Shown: piece by piece, positions 34,676-44,800 of the stretch
How the letters are laid out: each line of letters opens with the position of its first letter
Position numbering within the stretch: position 1 is the stretch's first letter
Assembly (NCBI RefSeq): GCF_001274785.1
Contig: NZ_LHPI01000035.1
Coordinates: forward strand, 47,654-111,653
Reading direction: 5' to 3'
DNA from: Vibrio hepatarius
GTDB taxonomy: Bacteria; Pseudomonadota; Gammaproteobacteria; Enterobacterales; Vibrionaceae
Length of the DNA stretch: 64,000 nt
The notes under the pieces: model-generated
Seen by the model: the letters and a program-made list of their open reading frames with translations, nothing else
What the model was told of the DNA's origin: nothing
The model's database searches: none
Position numbers and translations under genes: made by a program

Positions 34676-35575
34676 TTATCCCCTTAACTGAGTCATACGG
34701 CGAATCAGATACAATCCAGCCAAAATACTGCCGACGACATACGCCATAACGATTTGCCCACCGTTCGAGGTCATCAGAAAATCAAAATGCTCGCGCCCAG
34801 TAGTAAATAGCACTAAGCACACCAAAATCGGCAGTGCCGCGAGTACTTTGGCGGAGTTGCGTGACTCGGACGTGATGCTCTGAATACTGGCGTTCAGCTC
34901 TGCGCGCGATCTCAAGGTATGCCCTAACCGCTCCAATACTCCGGTTAAGCGGCCACCCGTTTCCTGCTGCAAGCTGAGTACGATGGTGAGAAAACGAAAC
35001 TCGGCGATTGGCATACGTTGCGAGGCGTTCTTCATCACTTCATCCAGCGTCTGACCGACTTTCAGCTCGTCATGCATGTTGTCAAACAAGCGTGCGGTCA
35101 CGCCCTGATGTTGCTGCGCCATCTCATGAAACACATCCGCCATCGGTGCACCAACGCGCAACGCTCGGATTAAGCCATCAATGACATCTGGTAGTTCGTC
35201 GCGAAACTGGTCTTTGGCCTTCTGCTGCAACTGTTGATACGCAAACCACACCACTAATAACGCCGTACTTAGACTCAACAGCAGTGCCACGTACCAGTCC
35301 ATACCGTTAAAACAAAGCACCGTGGGTGCCAGTACCATGGATGCCGCCAACCCGAGCTGCCATTGTTTTAACTTGGCTGGGCTGACAAAGGTTTGCAGGT
35401 TTTGATACCAGAGCCAGTGACACCAGAATGGTTGACGTTGGTCGGCATCGATCGCTAGGTTCAACAAGGTGTAGCGCTTAAGCTGACATTGCCATTGCTC
35501 TTGGCGCTGGATGACGAGCCAAATCAACCCTCCTGCGACCAACCAGAAAACAATCAAGACGATCAGTAGTTTCAC
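34676..35575 (-). CDS. tadB: Tad inner-membrane platform protein TadB
   Basis: A 299-residue T2SF-family membrane protein, partner of TadC. The T2SF domain starts near residue 133 (LPDVIDGLIRALRVGAPMADVFHEMA). I chose the GTG at 35575 because it overlaps the tadA stop as GTGA, like the other junctions in this operon, and GGAGAAG lies upstream. A GTG six codons earlier (35593) is the alternative. Confidence 0.92.
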   Translation of the reverse strand: MKLLIVLIVFWLVAGGLIWLVIQRQEQWQCQLKRYTLLNLAIDADQRQPFWCHWLWYQNLQTFVSPAKLKQWQLGLAASMVLAPTVLCFNGMDWYVALLLSLSTALLVVWFAYQQLQQKAKDQFRDELPDVIDGLIRALRVGAPMADVFHEMAQQHQGVTARLFDNMHDELKVGQTLDEVMKNASQRMPIAEFRFLTIVLSLQQETGGRLTGVLERLGHTLRSRAELNASIQSITSESRNSAKVLAALPILVCLVLFTTGREHFDFLMTSNGGQIVMAYVVGSILAGLYLIRRMTQLRG

Positions 35576-36873
35576 GAAGACTTCTCCACGCACTGGCGCA
35601 GCGCCTCTTCTTTGGCGAAATGGGCCGCTTTGTCGAGCAACGCTGTGGACACAGATTGAGCGGTAAATTGACCGTAGATATGTTGTTGTTCAGCGCGAGT
35701 CAGCTCAAAGCGGAACACCGGGCTAAGTTCGATTTGCTCGCCATTTATGCCAACCACTTCACTGATGGCGGTGATCCGGCGACGCCCGTCGCGCATACGT
35801 TCAAGTTGCACCACTAAATCAATCGCACTAACAATCTGGCTGCGAATAATGTGGTCGGACAAACGTTCTCCGCCCATTTGCAGCATATTGGTTAAGCGCA
35901 CAATCGCATCTTGTGGATTGTTGGCGTGCAAGGTGCACAACGAGCCGTCGTGACCAGTATTCATCGCTTGCAACATATCGAATGCTTCTGCGCCACGAAC
36001 CTCACCTAACACGATTCGATCCGGACGCATACGCAGTGCATTTTTCACCAGATCGCGCACCGTCACTTCCCCATTACCTTCAGTACTGGCATTACGGGTC
36101 TCAAGCGGCACCCAGTGTGGCTGCGCCAAGGACAGTTCAGCGGCGTCTTCGATGGTCAGAATACGTTCGTCTTCGCTGATGTGCCGACTCAGCGCATTCA
36201 ACAAGGTCGTTTTACCCGAGCCTGTACCACCGGAAATCAAGATGTTGCAGCGGCAGTAGGTCGCCAACGCGAGAAACTCCGCCATTTGCTGGGACAGGCT
36301 GTCGTTATCGACCAGATTCGACAACATCAACTTGCTGGCGGGGAATTTACGGATCGAGATGCAGGTCCCATGCAGCGCCAGAGGCGGCGCGATCACATTG
36401 ACGCGGCTGCCGTCTTTTAGGCGAGCATCCACCATCGGATTGGACTCATCGACTCGGCGACCAATCGCGTTAACGATCCGCTGAGCAACGTTGAGCACAT
36501 GTTTGGCGTCGCGGAAGCGGATGTCGGTTTTTTCTAGCTTGCCGCGTCGCTCAACGTAGATGGTTTCAGGGCCATTGACCAAGATATCAGACACGTCTGG
36601 GTCTTCGAGCAAGGGTTGAATCGGGCCGATACCGACCATTTCATCGACCAGTTGCAAGCCTAAAACCGCCAGTTCCTGACGGTTATAGGGCAACATTTTC
36701 CGCCCTGAAATGACGTTGAGTGCGTCTTTGACTCGCGGCAGTAGCTCATCACGGGATAAGTTCGCGGCGATCGACGGGTCGACCAGTTCGTAAAACGCAC
36801 TTTTGGCGTCATCGGTCATCGACAACAGTTCGTGGCTGCGGCTCTTGTGGGTTAACACATCTTGCTTAAACAT
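35572..36873 (-). CDS. tadA: Tad pilus assembly ATPase TadA (CpaF)
   Basis: A 433-residue secretion ATPase of the VirB11/CpaF type that powers Flp pilus assembly and probably retraction. Visible motifs are Walker A ISGGTGSGKTTLLNAL (near residue 220), Asp box VLGEVRGAEAFDML with Walker B character, and the His box TLHANNPQDA. The N-terminal domain has VGIGPIQPLLEDPDVSDILVNG in part. The ATG at 36873 has AAGGG upstream; a longer start inside tadZ is less likely. Confidence 0.95.
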   Translation of the reverse strand: MFKQDVLTHKSRSHELLSMTDDAKSAFYELVDPSIAANLSRDELLPRVKDALNVISGRKMLPYNRQELAVLGLQLVDEMVGIGPIQPLLEDPDVSDILVNGPETIYVERRGKLEKTDIRFRDAKHVLNVAQRIVNAIGRRVDESNPMVDARLKDGSRVNVIAPPLALHGTCISIRKFPASKLMLSNLVDNDSLSQQMAEFLALATYCRCNILISGGTGSGKTTLLNALSRHISEDERILTIEDAAELSLAQPHWVPLETRNASTEGNGEVTVRDLVKNALRMRPDRIVLGEVRGAEAFDMLQAMNTGHDGSLCTLHANNPQDAIVRLTNMLQMGGERLSDHIIRSQIVSAIDLVVQLERMRDGRRRITAISEVVGINGEQIELSPVFRFELTRAEQQHIYGQFTAQSVSTALLDKAAHFAKEEALRQCVEKSS

Positions 36874-36877
36874 CGAT

Positions 36878-38005
36878 TTACCCTTTCTGCTCCGCCGAAG
36901 CGGCACCCAGCACTTGCCCTAGTTGATGAATTTTCTTGCTGAATTTCGAACGCTCCGCCAGCAGCGGTTTGCCTTCTCTTTCCGCTTTATCGAACGCTTT
37001 GGCATCAAACGGCAGTTCAACGCTCAATTCCAATCCCAGCGCTTTGGTGATTTCCTGCTTAGGCACTCGGCCTTTGGCATGACGGCACAAGTTGCCGACC
37101 AAGATTTGTCGCTGGTGTTTCAACGGCGCATTGGCTCGCAGCTTGGCCAGATAACGGAAGCTGTTCAGGCTGTAGTCGGTGACAAAAATGCAGTTGTCAG
37201 CCTGCTCAACGATCGCTGGCATCGCAGGGTGATTAAGGTTCGGTACGTCGACAATCACCGTCGCGTAGTGCTCCGCCAACGCCTGGATTGTTTCTGCGGG
37301 TTGCTGTACGTCGTCTTGCGGCAGCTGGCTGTCCTGACCATAAAACAGATGCAGACGCTTGGTGAGTTGCTGGCTACTGTGCGCTAACAAGGTTTCGTCG
37401 ATACGTTCAGCGTCGGCAATAATATTCTCTAAGTGCGGGTCGTAATCGGCGCCCAATAGAATCGGGTGTTGACTGTGGAACAGGTCAAAATCCACCAAGG
37501 CGACAAACTGATGTTGTTGCTCGGCTAAGAAGTATCCCAAGTTCGCTGCGATGGTACTCGCGCCGCAACCACCAGTGCTTCCCAACACACAAATCACGCG
37601 CCCATGACGCAATGGTTTTGCCACTTGGTGCCCTTGCAGGTGCAATAAGCTCAGTCGAATCGCATCGGCATCTAACGGTGTGGTGTGGTAATCGTTCACC
37701 CCCGCAAACATTAGGCTTCGGTATAGTGAAACTTCTTGTTTTTTACCCAAGACGATCAGCTTCATCTGCGGTGGGCAGTACTCCGCCAGCTTACGCAGCG
37801 AAGCTTCCAATCCCAGACAATCACCGCCATCAACGATCAATAAGTCAGGCGCGCCCTGTTTGACACACCAAAGCCTCGCCGCTTCGATATCGCCTTTGTT
37901 CACCTGAATGTCTTGTGTGGTCAAGTCGCTTTTTAGCTGCTCAAGCACTTGTTGGCTATGGCTATCGAGAACAAACGCGACAACATTAAATACTCTTTCC
38001 GTCAC
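36878..38005 (-). CDS. tadZ: Tad localisation protein TadZ (CpaE), ParA/MinD-like
   Basis: A 375-residue protein with an N-terminal receiver-like domain (about 1-125) and a ParA/MinD-type ATPase domain whose P-loop reads GSTGGCGASTIAANLG near residues 143-158, with Ser-Thr where most have Lys-Thr, as in many CpaE/TadZ proteins. VDFDLFH and DVPNLNHP are the following switch segments. It is thought to place the pilus machine at a cell pole. GTG start with GGAGAG upstream. Confidence 0.9.
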   Translation of the reverse strand: MTERVFNVVAFVLDSHSQQVLEQLKSDLTTQDIQVNKGDIEAARLWCVKQGAPDLLIVDGGDCLGLEASLRKLAEYCPPQMKLIVLGKKQEVSLYRSLMFAGVNDYHTTPLDADAIRLSLLHLQGHQVAKPLRHGRVICVLGSTGGCGASTIAANLGYFLAEQQHQFVALVDFDLFHSQHPILLGADYDPHLENIIADAERIDETLLAHSSQQLTKRLHLFYGQDSQLPQDDVQQPAETIQALAEHYATVIVDVPNLNHPAMPAIVEQADNCIFVTDYSLNSFRYLAKLRANAPLKHQRQILVGNLCRHAKGRVPKQEITKALGLELSVELPFDAKAFDKAEREGKPLLAERSKFSKKIHQLGQVLGAASAEQKG

Positions 38006-38008
38006 GAC

Positions 38009-38566
38009 TTACTCTCCTGTCACCGGCTGTCTTTCTGCCGATTTAAGCTGATTGTTGAACAAACGTTGTACCGCCCCAGTTGTCAGGGCGCTGTTATACT
38101 CTTGATACTCTTCCCCGTGATGCCATGCCGATTTGTTGACCACACTCAGATATTGATTACGCAGTTGCTGACAAGCATGCGCCGAAACAGGTAACGACTG
38201 ACGGTTGTAGCGACAGGTATTTCGAACCAACTTCACTTCCAGCTCACCAGCGATCTGATTTTGCTTATCCGACTGATAAGTCAGCTCCACCGGCAGCTGA
38301 AGGTAATCACTCAACTGAGTACGCAGTTTTTGTTGGGTTTGTGGGTCCAAATTACCGCCTTGTAACGAGAGACGAATCTGCCCTTGCTCTTCACGCTTAT
38401 TCACCGGACTCAGGATATTTTTCATGTCCAGCTCGATTTGGGCTGCAGTAGTCTTAAATGAGGTTTTGTCATGAAAGGTGGAATGCGTGCCTGTTTCGTA
38501 CGGACGCTGACAACCAACCACCAATAAAAGCGGCAATGTGCTCAAAGCTAATTTCGCAAATTTCAT
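38009..38566 (-). CDS. Tad-locus lipoprotein in CpaD/RcpB position
   Basis: A 185-residue predicted lipoprotein: signal peptide MKFAKLALSTLPLLLVVGC, lipobox VVGC with Cys at about residue 19. The mature part has CpaD-like positions (RLSLQGGNLDPQTQQKLRTQL, a periplasmic helix-strand region) and a pair of Cys (TCRYNR and HACQQL). It sits between the secretin and tadZ, where CpaD or RcpB is found in other tad loci, so it likely helps the secretin. The third of three tandem ATG codons is best placed after AAGGA. Confidence 0.78.
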   Translation of the reverse strand: MKFAKLALSTLPLLLVVGCQRPYETGTHSTFHDKTSFKTTAAQIELDMKNILSPVNKREEQGQIRLSLQGGNLDPQTQQKLRTQLSDYLQLPVELTYQSDKQNQIAGELEVKLVRNTCRYNRQSLPVSAHACQQLRNQYLSVVNKSAWHHGEEYQEYNSALTTGAVQRLFNNQLKSAERQPVTGE

Positions 38567-38574
38567 CATCATCC

Positions 38575-39999
38575 TTAATAGTTGTATCCATAGTTGCCAA
38601 ACAGACGTTGGCTGGCGTCGTGGTCATCACCCATATCGCGTAGGAACAGACGTTCAAATCGATTGGCAGGACGGAAACGGTCTAGCGGCGTAGTCAATTC
38701 GCTCGGATCACTGGTTGGCTCAACCAAGTGAGCGGTCGCGATGATGACTAACTCGCTTTCTGAGTTCTTAAAACTGTTGCTACTGAACAAGGGCGCAAGG
38801 AAAGGAATTTCACCAAGAAACGGCAGCGCTTCGATTTTGTGGTCTTGATAAGTTCTTACCAGGCCCGCCAGCGCAAAGCTCTGGCCGTCGGCTAGCTCAA
38901 TCGTTGTCGTTGCGCGGCGGCTTTCAATACCAGGCACTTCGACACCAGCAATAGAGACGCTGTGCTCGCGGCTCAACGTAGAGACTTCTGGCGCGACGGT
39001 AAGACTGATCTGTTTGTTACTCAACACCGTCGGGGTTAGCTCTAACGAAATACCAAAGCGTTTAAACTCGATACTCACACCGTCGTCACTGTTGTCGACA
39101 GGGAAAGGAAACTCACCACCAGACATAAAGGTTGCCGCTTCACCGGATTTTGCTGTCAGGTTAGGTTCTGCCAACACGTTGACCAAACTGTCTTCAACCA
39201 AAGCATCAATGATGACGTTCAAGCCATGCTGACCGTTGCCATCAGGCAGAGTGTTGGCAGGGAATTTATTACCCGGGGTCACACCCAACGCCGTCTGCAA
39301 CGTGTCCCATGTACCCCAACGCATGTTACCGATTGAGCTCCAGCGCAAGCCGAGCTGTTCACTGGTCGAACGTTCCATTTCGACGATGCGTACCGAGATA
39401 TTCACTTGAGCGCTGCCTGCGGTTTTAAGCTGGTTAACCACCAATGGGTAGACACCCATGCCACCGCCCGGTTTTGCCATACCTTCACCACGACCGCCGC
39501 TACTGCCACTTTCGCTCGTCGGTGCAGCTAAGGTTTGCTCGTCGACCTCTTGCAGCCCTTTAGCAAACCCTGACGCCATACTCAGGATCTCGTGTGCTTG
39601 AAGCGCATTGGCCACTTCACCCATCGCGACGATCGCGCCTTTATTATGAACAAACGTTACTTGAGCATCGGGAAACGCGTGTTGCACTGCTCGCTCCAGC
39701 TCAGACAGGTCAGCAGCCACCACTATTTTGTAGTGCGCCAATGTACGGGCGTTGTCTCCAAGCACCAGAATGTCGGTTTCGCCTAACGCTTTACCCGACA
39801 CCATCACATGACGGTTGGAAGGTGCATGGACCACGACCAACTCAGGGTCAGAAACAAAAATATCTTTCACATCATCGCCTACCGTGATCAGACGGTTTTG
39901 GTTGATAGTGAGATTCAAGGTCTGGCTTGCTGCTACCGCCCACGGTGAAGCAAACAAAGCCAACGATACATAAAGTATAAAATTTCGAAGCAAAGACAT
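38575..39999 (-). CDS. rcpA: Tad outer-membrane secretin RcpA (CpaC)
   Basis: A 474-residue secretin with a signal peptide (cleaved near residue 24, AVAASQT), an N-terminal BON/POTRA region with INQNRLITVGDDVKDIFVSDP, and the secretin domain from about residue 245 (HGLNVIIDALVEDSLVNVLA, PNLTAKSGEAATFMSGGEFP, FGISLELTPTVL). A Gly/Ser-rich stretch (SESGSSGGRGEGMAKPGGGMG, in part) near residue 165 links the two. It forms the outer-membrane pore for the Flp pilus. Confidence 0.93.
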   Translation of the reverse strand: MSLLRNFILYVSLALFASPWAVAASQTLNLTINQNRLITVGDDVKDIFVSDPELVVVHAPSNRHVMVSGKALGETDILVLGDNARTLAHYKIVVAADLSELERAVQHAFPDAQVTFVHNKGAIVAMGEVANALQAHEILSMASGFAKGLQEVDEQTLAAPTSESGSSGGRGEGMAKPGGGMGVYPLVVNQLKTAGSAQVNISVRIVEMERSTSEQLGLRWSSIGNMRWGTWDTLQTALGVTPGNKFPANTLPDGNGQHGLNVIIDALVEDSLVNVLAEPNLTAKSGEAATFMSGGEFPFPVDNSDDGVSIEFKRFGISLELTPTVLSNKQISLTVAPEVSTLSREHSVSIAGVEVPGIESRRATTTIELADGQSFALAGLVRTYQDHKIEALPFLGEIPFLAPLFSSNSFKNSESELVIIATAHLVEPTSDPSELTTPLDRFRPANRFERLFLRDMGDDHDASQRLFGNYGYNY

Positions 40000-40002
40000 G
40001 AT

Positions 40003-40893
40003 TTATCTCGTTGTGCTCTTTTCTTGGGTACGAATATCTTCACCGCTGAAAATACGAATGGTGTGCTGAGGTTTGCGATCCGGATGATGGTTGTCCGACA
40101 ATTGCTCATCCCACAAAGTGGCTACGGTTGAGGTCGTTATTGACGGTTCTTCCTGCTGAACGCCGCGCAGGATCAGCGACAAATCCCCCAGCGTTTTTGC
40201 TAACAACAAACGTTGCGCTCCTTCTGGCGTAACCTCAAAAGTAACTGGAAAGGTGTCTCCCAAATATGTCGATACGTCGCTGTCAGTTTGGCGTTTGGGA
40301 CCACTGACAATATCGGTCAGGGTGTTGTTGATCGCGAGCAGACGTGTGTTTTCGAGAATCACGCTGGTTGCGCGTTTGGTGACTTCGCCAAAACCGTTCG
40401 CTGAGGCATGCTCATTTTCACTGGTTAAGATGACATCGACGTAATTGCCCGGTCTTAGTAAGTCGTAGTTCATCCCCGCCAAGCTCATCTCCAGCGTGAC
40501 AGCTCGCATACCAGGCGAAAGCATCGCTGACATGTATTGACTCTGCTCTGGGCGAATAATGTCTGAGACCGCAAGCGGTTGATTGGCTGCAATGCTACGG
40601 GTTAATAAGCTGCCTTTAAGCACTTCAGGTTGAATAAAGCCTTCAAGAAACACGTTGTTAAGCTGCGTATTACTGTCGGATGGCATTGGTGCCCAACGGA
40701 AATCTTCTGCCCTTAGTAAGGCACCCGCTTGGATGGCGTATTTCGCGACTAAGATTCTCGGTACGACGGCTTTCTCTTCTACTGCCACTTCAGCGGGTTT
40801 ATCTGGTTGGGCTGGAGTTGTACTCAGCCATGCCACCACCAGCATCGCGACCAAGGTCGCTCCTCCGAGCAGCACAAAAATTAACTTTTTCAT
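40003..40893 (-). CDS. rcpC: Tad pilus protein RcpC (CpaB)
   Basis: A 296-residue periplasmic protein anchored by an N-terminal helix (about residues 4-25). It has a SAF domain (VPRILVAKYAIQAGALLRAEDF, in part, residues about 45-65) and a RcpC/CpaB domain with SPGMRAVTLEMS and GNYVDVILT. CpaB proteins are thought to gate or stabilise the secretin. Third gene of the operon, 12 bases after tadV. Confidence 0.9.
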   Translation of the reverse strand: MKKLIFVLLGGATLVAMLVVAWLSTTPAQPDKPAEVAVEEKAVVPRILVAKYAIQAGALLRAEDFRWAPMPSDSNTQLNNVFLEGFIQPEVLKGSLLTRSIAANQPLAVSDIIRPEQSQYMSAMLSPGMRAVTLEMSLAGMNYDLLRPGNYVDVILTSENEHASANGFGEVTKRATSVILENTRLLAINNTLTDIVSGPKRQTDSDVSTYLGDTFPVTFEVTPEGAQRLLLAKTLGDLSLILRGVQQEEPSITTSTVATLWDEQLSDNHHPDRKPQHTIRIFSGEDIRTQEKSTTR

Positions 40894-40905
40894 GATGGGT
40901 ATAAA

Positions 40906-41346
40906 CTACATATAGTGAATAGTGGTGGTTGCGGCGATGCATATCGCGACAGCGTAGGGCACGGTAGTTTGCGGTTTTGCCGCAATCACTCCCCTTAGCG
41001 CGAAGTAGTTAAACAGCCAATACGCGACGCTTAATACTCCGCCTAACAACGCTGTTTTTAATAGCAACCAATACCATTGTTCCAAAGAGGCGTAAGCGCA
41101 TACTGCCAACAACTTACTGTCTCCAGCCCCCAACCAACGGTAGTGGAAAGCCACTATCCCAAAGACCACTATCGTGATTCCGGCTATAAGTGAGTGAAGA
41201 GAAAAAGGCGTAACAGTGGCGCAAACGATTAATAACAAAAGCAAAAATATATTCGGAACCTTACGCTGAGACACATCACTAAATGCAATAGCAAGCAACA
41301 AGACTACCGTTATAATTTGCAACAAAAAATAAGAGTTACTCGCCAC
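40906..41346 (-). CDS. tadV: Type IVb prepilin peptidase TadV (CpaA)
   Basis: A 146-residue A24-family aspartic prepilin peptidase with about five membrane helices. Both catalytic Asp motifs are visible: AFSDVSQRKVPN (near residue 23) and the GxGD motif in WLGAGDSKLLA (near residue 77). It would cleave the Flp pilin and the TadE/TadF pseudopilins. The start used is a GTG overlapping the flp stop by 11 bases; it lacks a strong ribosome site, so translation is probably coupled to flp. Confidence 0.9.
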   Translation of the reverse strand: MASNSYFLLQIITVVLLLAIAFSDVSQRKVPNIFLLLLLIVCATVTPFSLHSLIAGITIVVFGIVAFHYRWLGAGDSKLLAVCAYASLEQWYWLLLKTALLGGVLSVAYWLFNYFALRGVIAAKPQTTVPYAVAICIAATTTIHYM

Positions 41347-41536
41347 CCGAACCCATGTTCATACCATCAATGATTGTTTGAAATTTTTCCTTTAAAGCAC
41401 TGATAAATAAGCCATCAGAGCCAAATATCGCTAATATCCCAGCAGCTAATCCAGCCGCGAGAATGCCATATTCAATCGCTGTCGCTCCTTCTTCATCATG
41501 CATATAGCGCTCAATCAAAGACAAAAAACCATTCAT
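41336..41536 (-). CDS. flp: Flp-type IVb major pilin
   Basis: A 66-residue prepilin of the Flp family. A short leader ends EEGATAIEYG; predicted cleavage is Gly|ATAIEYG, leaving the Glu and Tyr of the Flp motif at +5 and +6. A hydrophobic helix (ILAAGLAAGILAIFG) and a short, Gly/Ser-rich tail follow. First gene of the tad operon. RBS AAGGAATTAATTG. An AT-rich leader with a Fur box lies upstream. Only one pilin gene is visible in the operon. Confidence 0.95.
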   Translation of the reverse strand: MNGFLSLIERYMHDEEGATAIEYGILAAGLAAGILAIFGSDGLFISALKEKFQTIIDGMNMGSGGE

Positions 41537-41579
41537 TCAATTAATTCCTTTATAAAAAATATTCATTTTTCTTTTGATG

Positions 41580-41594
41580 TGAGAATTATTATCA
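41580..41594. promoter_or_regulatory. Fur box upstream of the flp-tad operon
   Basis: TGAGAATTATTATCA matches the 7-1-7 Fur consensus TGATAAT-N-ATTATCA at 13 of 14 positions, 44 bases before the flp start codon. On the minus strand it overlaps a plausible promoter (TTGATT about 16 bases before TAATAA). This predicts iron-dependent repression of the whole Tad operon. Confidence 0.7.
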
Positions 41595-41700
41595 ATACCA
41601 TTGTAAAAATCAATCTCATTTATATAATAAATGCCAATTTATTGATCATATGTAAACATATCGATCGTATAAATGCTTACAAACAGTATTAACCTCTTTC

Positions 41701-41712
41701 ATTTCGCGAAAT
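41701..41712. promoter_or_regulatory. Perfect palindrome in the flp / lipoprotein divergent promoter region
   Basis: ATTTCGCGAAAT is a perfect 12-base palindrome in an AT-rich gap of 266 bases between flp and the divergent lipoprotein gene. It could be an operator for a dimeric regulator shared by both transcripts; no regulator gene is adjacent. Confidence 0.35.
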
Positions 41713-41802
41713 AACGAACGATTAACGGTTTAAACAATAAGCACCTTATTGCACCTATACGTTATTTCTTGTTTGCTTTGATTTTTGTGTAAAGGAATAT
41801 TC

Positions 41803-44800
41803 ATGCTCTTTAGACAGCTTGTTTTGTCTGCGGCAATCGTGCTGGTGATCAGCGGTTGTAGTGATCGACCGTCGGGATCAGCCCCAACCACTCCTGATGT
41901 CGATAACGACTCTGGTAGCAGTACAACTTCAGATTCAGGTACCAGTACGGGAACTCCAGTCCCACCGTCCACCCAACCCGGAAGTGGCGGTAACATCACC
42001 CCTCCAATACTACCCACCAACCGGTCGACATTAACTATTTCAGGCCCTGTCGCGGGCAGCCAAGAAACCGATACGTACGCGTTTAAAGTCTGTTCGGGGC
42101 AAGTTTGCGAACAATGGCAAAGTACGGTGGCAGAAGGAAGGTTTGAATACACATTTCAGTTGTCGCAATGGCCGTTGGACCAAATCGTGACGGTGGAAGG
42201 GAGTAAATTAGTTTCAGCAAGTGCAAACTCAGCACGCGCCTTCTCTAATGCCAGCGTCGATGCTCAATCTGCCTCGTATTTTCATACTGAGTTGGATACG
42301 CTGACCAATATTTTGAAGATGGACAGCAACGATGATGGTTACATCGATCAAGCGGAGCTACCGACCATCTCGCTCGACCCGGTGACGATCGCATTTAATA
42401 CCGTCGCCAAACATTTGCTGAAAAGTGAGCTCAGTCATTACGGCAACCTACCGTATGCAGAAAAGAGTGAAGCTGTCCGTCGTTATCTGTCTGATAACAG
42501 TAAGTCAACGCTGGTAGAACTGAGTGACAGTCAAAAGCAAGACATCAGAAATCATGTATCTAGCCAATCTGGTCGTTTTTACGGCACCTATGCTTTAGAG
42601 CTAACCGCTGAACAATGGGCTGCCATTAATGGCCCGTTGAGCACGCCGCAAGAGCAGCGTGTTATCGAGTTAAATACCGCCCAGCTTCGTACATTATTCA
42701 TCCGCGATAGCAATCGACCAACAACAAACAACCAATTTAACCTGAGTGTTGCTCAGACCTATGCGGTTCATGGAAAACTCATCTACAACCAACGCTTGGT
42801 GATTGAGTTAGCCGTGCTGTACCAGATGCTTAGCAAGCAGAGTGATATAAAACTAACCATAGGAGGAGAGCAAAAAACGGCTCTTAATGAGCAAATTGCG
42901 TTACTCAATCCAGACCAACAGCAAGCCACACAATTTGCAGGCAGTTACAGTATAGAAATAGAATCTGATACGCTTGATATGTTAGGTGTTTTTGACCGCA
43001 CGAACGGTGAAAAAGCGAGATTATCGTTTAGTGCCGAACAGATGCGTAACGCATATCAGGCTTATCAACAAGGAGTGGAAGACAATGGCTATGCCGATTA
43101 CGTATTTACGATTAAGCCAATGCAGTGGTCGAGAGCAGGTCTCTCGTTAGAACAAATTGGCACTAAAATCCTAGCGAAAGCCAAAACTACGCCGTCTTAT
43201 ACGTTATGGCAACACTATGAAAAAGAAATATTACCAACCAACGAAAAACCCATCATATACAATGAGTTAGAAAATTCCATTTCTGCGCAGCTGCAAAAAT
43301 CTTATCGCTATCAATGGCGGGTGAACGAATTAGTGATGGCAAACTATAACCATCCTTTAAAATCCTCGATTTTGGCGATTGCTCCGGAGCGTCAACTTAA
43401 AATCAGTGGTCGTTTTCCAAAAGAACTAGAGCAAGTGTCACTGAGTATTATTTTAGGTAGTCGTCGCATTTCAGACTACGACTCTAGTCGTTACCCACGA
43501 CGCCACCAGCCAGTGAATTTAATCACTAACAATGGACAGCGTCAGCACCGTTTAGATTTAAGCGGTGAAAGTAGCTTTATTACCACTATTGCTTTGCGCG
43601 ATATCGATAACTTCTATTCGCGCTGCGCCCCAGGTACTTTAGATAAAAATGCTTATGAGTACACGGAGTACACCGCCGATGAAATGCAGGATACGCTGAC
43701 CATCCATCTTCGTGATGAGAAAACTGGTGTGGAACTGCGTTCAGTGCTCGGGTCATTCTGCGAAATCGCTAAATTGGACACACTGCAAGGCAACAGTAAT
43801 AACATACTTGAATACGATGAGTTTGAACGTCTGAATGTTGGATATGTCAGCACCGCGCGAGCGGCGATGTTACTAAAGTCCATCGTTTCAAGGACTGGCA
43901 GCCTTGCCTACGCCCTTCCTCAAACCAATGAACAAATCATTGAGAAATACAGCCAAATGCCGCGTAAGCAAGTGGAGCTATTGGCCGCATTTTTAGCATT
44001 ACAGGCGAAAGGAAAATTGTTCAGTTCATTGGTCGATTTATCTGAGCGCGCCGACCTATACGACGACCTACTCGCGCTACTGAATATTGACCTAAGCAAA
44101 TACCGAGTCAGTGACAATAACGCCTATCCTAGCGCAGAAACACTGTTAAACCGCATAGCTTCGACATCCGCTATCGGCCAAGTATTGATAGAGAACATCG
44201 ATGTGAATATTTCACACATTACCCAAGCAATGACCGCTCTGTTGGCTGAGTCCGAAGCCGATCAATATTACTTCCCAAGCGGTGTAAGACCCGGTGGTTG
44301 GGTAACGGTGTATCCGGTCAATGGTCTGGATGCCAGTTGTCAATCACTCGTCGATGAGAACCAACTACTAGGATTACGTATCGAAGGAAGAGGTGAAGAC
44401 AGCTTGGGGCATTGGGTGACGATCGGTTGGGACTCTCAACCGGGCGCGTCCAGCTATACCCTCGCTTGGGGTGAGGAGAGCTTCAGTCAGGTTGCTTACG
44501 CACCAAATGTGCTACCAACTGAAAAGCAGCGAGCGACCATCACTGGTCTGGATCTAGACAAACAGTACTACCTTCGCGTGCAAAGTAATGTGGGTAGCGC
44601 TAGCGCACAAATGACCTACTCTCCGCGCCGAATTCATATTGCCGATTCAAGGATAACAAAAGGTCTAGCCGGGGACGACAGCACCCGTGGTAGAGACAAT
44701 AGTTTTGCCTGTGACCCACTTACGGGAAAAGCCGAAAACAACAGCGAGGATGGCTTGCTTGGTGCTCGTTACGTTAAGCTCGACCAACAAGGAAAACCAC

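Noticed and set aside
41730..42152. 140-residue open frame opposite the lipoprotein N-terminus
   Set aside because: It mirrors the low-complexity Ser/Thr/Pro-rich linker and has no ribosome site or family likeness.
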